In this document: positions 59,984-64,000 of the stretch, piece after piece | Numbering within the stretch: the stretch's first letter is position 1 | Layout: every line of letters starts with the position of its first letter | Notes under the pieces: generated by a model | Databases searched by the model: none | What the model saw: the letters and a program-made list of their open reading frames with translations, nothing else | What the model was told of the DNA's origin: nothing | Made by a program: the position numbers and the translations under genes | IMG/VR virus record: IMGVR_UViG_3300021511_000003 | Coordinates: 124,001-188,000 of that record | Reading direction: 5' to 3' (one strand) | Origin: a virus | DNA length: 64,000 nt

Positions 59984-60152
59984 ATGTCAAATCAATTATA
60001 TAAGTATGGATGCAGAAAGGAAGTAAATTTAAACTTAAGAATGGTGTTGTTCTGAAAAACATACTCACTGTCCAGCTTTTCAATCAAATGTAACATATGC
60101 TAAAAAAGTAATTACACAACATAAATGTTCATATGGGAAAAGATTTGTATAA
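59984..60152 (+). pseudogene. Remnant of the zinc-knuckle endonuclease family
   Basis: Shifted frames with YKYGCRKE, FKLKNGVV and CSEKHTHCPAFQ follow the N-terminal knuckle of the HNH gene at 1480 (CDYGCGREA, FKNGKWCCSK, CPKM). No HNH domain remains. Confidence 0.5.
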
Positions 60153-60187
60153 AAAGAATACAAAATTTTGTAGAAAGGAAAAAAAGA

Positions 60188-60847
60188 ATGAAAGAAAAGA
60201 CTGTTAAATTAATTGAATGTTTTAACACATATCAAGGTGAAGGACCAGATAGTGGTCAGGCAATGGTTATATTAAGATTTAAAACATGTAATTTAAAATG
60301 TCCTTGGTGTGATACTTCTGTTAAAATGAGAATAAGTATGGAGGCTGAATATGAATTGAGTAAAATTCAAAAAGAAATTTATAATAATCGCCTGGGTATT
60401 CTTATTACAGGTGGTGAACCAACAGTATCAAGACACATTAATGAAACATTATGGTTATTGAATGAATTGGATTATCCAATTGCCAATGTTGAATCAAATG
60501 GATTCAATCTTGAAGAAGTGATAGAACGAACCGATCCTTTGAAAAATGTTCGTTATATGTTCTCGCCTAAAATCTTTTCAGAAAAAGATCTTGGTTCTGC
60601 AAAAGCTAAAACAAGATCCCTCATAGAATATTCAAATTTATATATCAAAGTTGTTTACGAAAATAATGATCTTATATCTAACTATCTTGAGTGGCTTTCA
60701 CCTCAAGCTGCAAATAAAGTTTGGTTGATGCCAGAAGGTGTTAATAGAAGCGATTTAATCAGGAATTCTGAAAGTGTATTTGATGCGTGTGAAAAATATA
60801 AGTTTAATTTTTCATCGCGTAATCATTTAATATTTGGTTTTGTATAA
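60188..60847 (+). CDS. queE: 7-carboxy-7-deazaguanine synthase QueE
   Basis: Radical SAM enzyme turning 6-carboxytetrahydropterin into 7-carboxy-7-deazaguanine, the QueC substrate. IECFNTYQGEGPDSG, then CNLKCPWCD with the CxxxCxxC set, ILITGGEPTVSRH, NVESNG, and KVVYENND blocks match. 220 residues. ATG 60188 after AAAGGAA. QueD and FolE are not in the window. Confidence 0.9.
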   Translation: MKEKTVKLIECFNTYQGEGPDSGQAMVILRFKTCNLKCPWCDTSVKMRISMEAEYELSKIQKEIYNNRLGILITGGEPTVSRHINETLWLLNELDYPIANVESNGFNLEEVIERTDPLKNVRYMFSPKIFSEKDLGSAKAKTRSLIEYSNLYIKVVYENNDLISNYLEWLSPQAANKVWLMPEGVNRSDLIRNSESVFDACEKYKFNFSSRNHLIFGFV

Positions 60848-60855
60848 GGAAGGAG

Positions 60856-61245
60856 GTGAATACCATCAACGTAACTAGTTATTATAAACATTTTAAACCA
60901 GAAGAACAAAGCGGAATGTGTGTAGTTCGTCGAAGAGGTGAAAAAGACGAAGACTTTATTAAAAGATTTCGTAAAAAAATTTCTAAAAGTGGGGTCGCAA
61001 AAGAGTTTCGTGACCGAATGTATTTTGAGAAACCAAGTGATAAAAAAAGACGTAAGAAAGCTCAATCAATTAGATTGATAAAGCGTGATGCAGAAAAGGC
61101 TGAAAAAATGAATGAGCGTTATATACGCATGAAAGCTAAACAAAAACGTAAGAGAGAAAAAGAAAACTTATTAAAAGGAGAACGACATGATAGAAGCAGT
61201 AGCAGACAAAATCGTAGTCGAATATCTAAGACAGACAGTGAGTGA
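60856..61245 (+). CDS. Ribosomal protein bS21 homologue
   Basis: VVRRRGEKDEDFIKRFRKKI, SKSGVAKEFRDRMYFEKPSD and KKRRKKA follow bS21 (RRF(K/R)R...G...R...FYEKP...KR). A long Lys/Arg tail follows. The GTG at 60856 lies inside the perfect AAGGAGGTGA ribosome site; the ATC at 60865 is at the ideal spacing, so a rare ATC start is possible. The 3' end overlaps the GroES-like gene by 59 bases. May reprogramme host ribosome initiation. Confidence 0.8.
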   Translation: MNTINVTSYYKHFKPEEQSGMCVVRRRGEKDEDFIKRFRKKISKSGVAKEFRDRMYFEKPSDKKRRKKAQSIRLIKRDAEKAEKMNERYIRMKAKQKRKREKENLLKGERHDRSSSRQNRSRISKTDSE

Positions 61246-61546
61246 AGCAGGAATTCTAATTCCTGAAATGGCCCAGGATCCACAGGGTTATGGTAAGGTT
61301 TTATCAGTTGGAGATTTGGTAAAAGATACTCCAATTGAAAAAGACGATATACTTATTTTTCACACAAGGGCAGGTATGGATTTTATTCAAGATAGAAAAG
61401 TAATGAAGTGTCTGAAATATGAAGAAGTTTATGGTATTGTTAGAGATGAAAAATTATCAAAGAGACTTCAACCTTTAGAATTTAAATCCAAAGAACAATC
61501 TAAAATCATTCAGCCTTCGAAAGGGGGTGGTATAGTTGTCGCTTAA
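61187..61546 (+). CDS. GroES-like cochaperonin
   Basis: EAVADKIVVEYLRQTVSEAG, ILIPEM, GYGKVLSVGDLVKDTPIEKD and DDILIFHTRAGMDFI run parallel to GroES from strand 1 through the base (V.vG.G....G....vk.GD.vlf). 119 residues, similar to phage gp31-like cochaperonins. Would pair with host GroEL to fold capsid protein. AAAGGAG 5 bases before ATG. Confidence 0.78.
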   Translation: MIEAVADKIVVEYLRQTVSEAGILIPEMAQDPQGYGKVLSVGDLVKDTPIEKDDILIFHTRAGMDFIQDRKVMKCLKYEEVYGIVRDEKLSKRLQPLEFKSKEQSKIIQPSKGGGIVVA

Positions 61547-62339
61547 TTTACAATATATTAAAGCAACTAATCTTGATGATGCATGGCACCAAACATTATT
61601 TAAAATGCTTGAAGAAGGTAGTGTATTTAAAATTGATCGTGGTTCATATGCAGGACAAAAACGATTGGAATTTGACTGGATTACATGTCATATTAAAAAT
61701 CCAGGTGTTCGTCCATTACTGCCACAAATTCCAGACTCATATGGAGTTCCTAATCCTGTAGCAGAGGATTATTTGGATGATTATCTTCCTTATTTAATGA
61801 CTGCAGAATTGAAAGACGATGAGTCATATACTTATGGTCAACGTCTTAGTGGGTACCCAATTAAATATCCTTTATATTTATCAAAGGAAGGGCATTGGCC
61901 AAACATTCTTATTAAAGAAACTGATGAATTAATTGAAAAAGGTATTATTTATTCTACTGGCCAGTGGCATTTGAATCAAATTGAGCTTCTTATTTGGACG
62001 TACAAAAATAAGGGATTCAGAAATAATCAGATGGTATTACAAGTAGCACATCCAACCGATATGTTGCTTCAAGATCCTCCATGTTTGAGAAGTATTGATA
62101 CAAGGATTCAAGATGGAAAACTTCATTTCTATCCTTATTTTAGATCTTGGGATCTATGGGGTGGATTCCCTGCTAATTTAGGGGGTATTCAATTACTTAA
62201 GGAATATGTTTCAAGTGAGATTGGTGTTGATGATGGAGAAATTATTGCTACAAGTAAGGGAATGCATATTTATGATTATTCTTTTGACCTTGCAAAGTGC
62301 TTGAGAATGCGGGATGATATAAAATTAAAAGGGGAATAA
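61536..62339 (+). CDS. Archaeal-type thymidylate synthase homologue
   Basis: PPCLRSIDTRIQDGKLHFYP, YFRSWDLWGGFPANLGGIQL and SKGMHIYDYSFDLAK are the Cys-nucleophile, folate/nucleotide and C-terminal motifs of the archaeal-type branch. LNQIELLIWTYKNKGFRNNQ and VAHPTDMLL also present. 267 residues. TTG start overlaps GroES. Could be dUMP methylation or dCMP hydroxymethylation; only sequence comparison against both would decide. Confidence 0.75.
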   Translation: MSLNLQYIKATNLDDAWHQTLFKMLEEGSVFKIDRGSYAGQKRLEFDWITCHIKNPGVRPLLPQIPDSYGVPNPVAEDYLDDYLPYLMTAELKDDESYTYGQRLSGYPIKYPLYLSKEGHWPNILIKETDELIEKGIIYSTGQWHLNQIELLIWTYKNKGFRNNQMVLQVAHPTDMLLQDPPCLRSIDTRIQDGKLHFYPYFRSWDLWGGFPANLGGIQLLKEYVSSEIGVDDGEIIATSKGMHIYDYSFDLAKCLRMRDDIKLKGE

Positions 62340-62342
62340 TAT

Positions 62343-62873
62343 ATGTCAACTGTTGTTGGTATTGTTAATAATGGTAAGGTCTGGATGGGTGCAGATAGTT
62401 TTGCAACAACAATTGATGGTGAACGTAGGCGAACTGTTTGTAACAAATTATTTATAAATGGACCATATCTTTTCGGTCATACTGGTAGTGTAAGACCTGG
62501 TCAAGTTTTAAGACGACAATTTTTTACACCACCGAAAAATGTGTTAGAATTACCAGACTGTATTCGTGACCATTTAAAAAAAAAGGAGTGTCTTATAATT
62601 AATCCTGATACTCAAACTCAGTTGTTAGAGGGCAATTTTTTGATTGCAACTAATCATGGGAAATTGTATGAATTTCTTTCTGATTTTCAAATGAATGAAG
62701 TTATAGATCATACTGCAATTGGATCTGGTGCACCCTTTTCTTTGGGTTCATTATATACAACCAGGAAAGTTTATAACAATACTCATAGACTTAAAGTAGC
62801 GCTTCATGCTGCTGCGGTATATGATCTTCATACAGGACCACCATTTATTATCAAAGAATTTCTTGAAGATTAA
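62343..62873 (+). CDS. HslV/proteasome-like Ntn hydrolase
   Basis: STVVGIVNNGKVWMGADSFA has Thr one residue into the chain, as after Met removal with Ser/Thr nucleophile strand. KLFINGPYLFGHTGS and AIGSGAPFSLGSLYTT match HslV/beta-subunit strands. 176 residues, same as HslV. No ATPase partner in the window. May degrade host or phage proteins. Confidence 0.75.
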   Translation: MSTVVGIVNNGKVWMGADSFATTIDGERRRTVCNKLFINGPYLFGHTGSVRPGQVLRRQFFTPPKNVLELPDCIRDHLKKKECLIINPDTQTQLLEGNFLIATNHGKLYEFLSDFQMNEVIDHTAIGSGAPFSLGSLYTTRKVYNNTHRLKVALHAAAVYDLHTGPPFIIKEFLED

Positions 62874-62891
62874 AAATATATTTGGCTATAC

Positions 62892-62932
62892 ATCATTGAG
62901 TAGAAAATATTTAACTGGTTCTACTCAATGAT
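62892..62932. terminator. 14-bp hairpin after the HslV-like gene
   Basis: ATCATTGAGTAGAA pairs perfectly with TTCTACTCAATGAT over a 13-base loop. No strong T-tract after it. Confidence 0.6.
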
Positions 62933-62990
62933 TACTTCCAACTGTATGTGTTATAGGAAACTGTGAAAATATAGGATATTATGTATAACA

Positions 62991-63010
62991 TTAAGAACAA
63001 AGAATAAATA
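62991..63010 (+). promoter_or_regulatory. AGAACA-TATAAATA promoter motif
   Basis: TTAAGAACAAAGAATAAATA, 25 bases before the dpdA-like gene. Confidence 0.5.
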
Positions 63011-63034
63011 CAAACCAATACATTGGGGGGAATG

Positions 63035-64000
63035 ATGGCTAGAAGTGGTTACGTTTTAGCGGGTTTCGAAACATTAGCAACAATATTGAAATTATTTACC
63101 GACGGTAAACGCGGGAGATGGAATGATAACTTTACAAAAGAAAGCGTCTCTAATTTTTTATCTGAGACATGTTCTGGGTTTTTACATTCATATGGTCAAA
63201 ATTTTCCAAACAAAAAGAAATATGATACATATAATTTAACTGAAGCAAATATGTTTAAAAAGTGTAGAGATTGGGGATTTTTTGATAAATGTAATTTTAT
63301 TGTTGATAGTGGTGGTTTTCAAATTTCAACAGGTAGATTAACAAGACGAGAATCTGATTTACTTTTTCATATGTATTATGAATTTTTAGAAGAGTATCAT
63401 GAAGTATATAATAGAGCTTTTATTTTAGATATCCCGCCAGGACCTGGTTGTGAAATATTTCATAATTTTGATGATGTATATAAACAAAATCTTGATTCAT
63501 ATGAAATAGCAAGAAACATGCCTGAGCATGTAAAGAAAAAAATAATTTATATTCACCATTTTAGAACTCCCAAATTATGGGAAATATATACAAAAATTTT
63601 AAAAGATGGTGAGATGTTTCCAGAATTTGAATATCACGGTACAGGTGGTATTGTAGCAAATATGTCAAGTGATATGTCAATACCGTGTATCATTTATGTC
63701 CTTCCTTTAATACCTCTTATTAATCAAGCAATTAAATATGGTAGAAATTATCTTAATTTTCATGTATTGGGTGGTGCAAATTTTAGAGATGTTTTATTTT
63801 ATGAACTATTTAGAATTACAATGAAAAAGAAACATAATTTTGATTTGAATATGACTTATGATTCATCTGGACCTTATAAACAGGTAATGCACGCTCGCTT
63901 TTTACATGCTAAAGATGATAACGGTTATATAAGAAAAATGAGTATTAAACCAAATGATATGGACAAGAGATTTTGGGATGGACGAACAGTTGAACAACAT
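63035..64000 (+). CDS. dpdA: DpdA-like DNA-guanine transglycosylase (partial)
   Basis: FIVDSGGFQISTG is the TGT-family DSGGFQ motif. AFILDIPPGPG, YIHHFRTPKLWEIY and NFHVLGGANFRDVLFYELFR then TYDSSGPYKQ continue as in DpdA/TGT relatives. DpdA exchanges guanine in DNA for a 7-deazaguanine. 322 residues seen; the 3' end is outside the window. ATG 63035 after GGGGGG; ATG 63032 is possible. Confidence 0.75.
   Translation, partial: MARSGYVLAGFETLATILKLFTDGKRGRWNDNFTKESVSNFLSETCSGFLHSYGQNFPNKKKYDTYNLTEANMFKKCRDWGFFDKCNFIVDSGGFQISTGRLTRRESDLLFHMYYEFLEEYHEVYNRAFILDIPPGPGCEIFHNFDDVYKQNLDSYEIARNMPEHVKKKIIYIHHFRTPKLWEIYTKILKDGEMFPEFEYHGTGGIVANMSSDMSIPCIIYVLPLIPLINQAIKYGRNYLNFHVLGGANFRDVLFYELFRITMKKKHNFDLNMTYDSSGPYKQVMHARFLHAKDDNGYIRKMSIKPNDMDKRFWDGRTVEQH

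Noticed and set aside
17362-64000. Full recoding of TAG to an amino acid in this window
   Set aside because: Several well-defined genes (queC, the UDP-sugar dehydrogenase, the cupin, the FkbM gene) end naturally at TAG, so UAG still acts as a stop here.
1-64000. CRISPR array
   Set aside because: No series of regularly spaced repeats of 20-40 bases was seen; the repeats present are promoters, tRNA arms or endonuclease fragments.

Overview
The window is strongly AT-rich, densely packed with short overlapping genes, and looks like part of a large (jumbo-type) tailed bacteriophage genome. The phage assignment rests on a B-family DNA polymerase, a GH108 endolysin, an HslV-like peptidase, a GroES-like cochaperonin, homing-endonuclease genes and remnants, 25 tRNA-like genes, a tmRNA, and many small hypothetical genes typical of phages. 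No capsid, tail, terminase or RNA polymerase gene is in the window. The surface-sugar genes (Kdo, heptose, sulfoquinovose) and a Gly-rich lipobox lipoprotein point to a Gram-negative host; that is inference.

Layout. (1) 0-16 kb, plus strand: glycosyltransferases of several folds, two sulfotransferase-type proteins, a UDP-sulfoquinovose synthase homologue, methyltransferases, a LigD-like primase and two papain-fold proteins, with decayed HNH/zinc-knuckle endonuclease fragments between them. (2) 16-27.5 kb: nucleotide and modified-base metabolism (QueC, MazG-like, dCMP deaminase, DUF5664-type nucleotide hydrolase) interleaved with a Kdo module (KdsA, radical SAM, two P-loop paralogues, a transaldolase-like protein, KdsB) and a UDP-sugar dehydrogenase. 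(3) 27.5-32.7 kb: an FG-GAP lipoprotein, an HNH gene, cupin/heptose-nucleotidyltransferase/HAD genes, a lysozyme-like endolysin and a thermonuclease. (4) 32.7-53.2 kb, minus strand: a translation island with 25 tRNA genes (19 amino acids plus one anticodon CTA; only Phe is missing), a tmRNA, a CCA-adding enzyme, two Pth2-type peptidyl-tRNA hydrolases, a YqeY/GatB-like protein, an RNA-ligase-like protein and structured non-coding segments. It ends with nicotinate phosphoribosyltransferase. (5) 53.5-64 kb, plus strand: a UDG-DNA polymerase B fusion, QueE, a bS21 homologue, a GroES-like protein, an archaeal-type thymidylate synthase homologue, an HslV-like Ntn hydrolase and the start of a DpdA-like transglycosylase.

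How it fits together. QueC, QueE and the DpdA-like protein form part of a pathway that would place a 7-deazaguanine base in phage DNA. The tRNAs, tmRNA, CCA enzyme, Pth2, YqeY and S21 look like a kit for taking over or repairing host translation. The sugar genes could build or remodel a surface glycan carrying Kdo, heptose or sulfated sugars. Two recurring short motifs, TTWAGAACAWAATATAAATA and TTAATATATATAG, sit in front of many transcription units and are probable phage promoters.

The most unusual items are the anticodon-CTA (amber suppressor) tRNA, the tmRNA with tag ADDYYTDFAKAA, four tRNAs with C33, a Tyr tRNA without a normal D-arm, the UDG-PolB fusion, the sulfoquinovose synthase, and several structured RNAs of unknown family. 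All calls come from reading the sequence; no database search was run.
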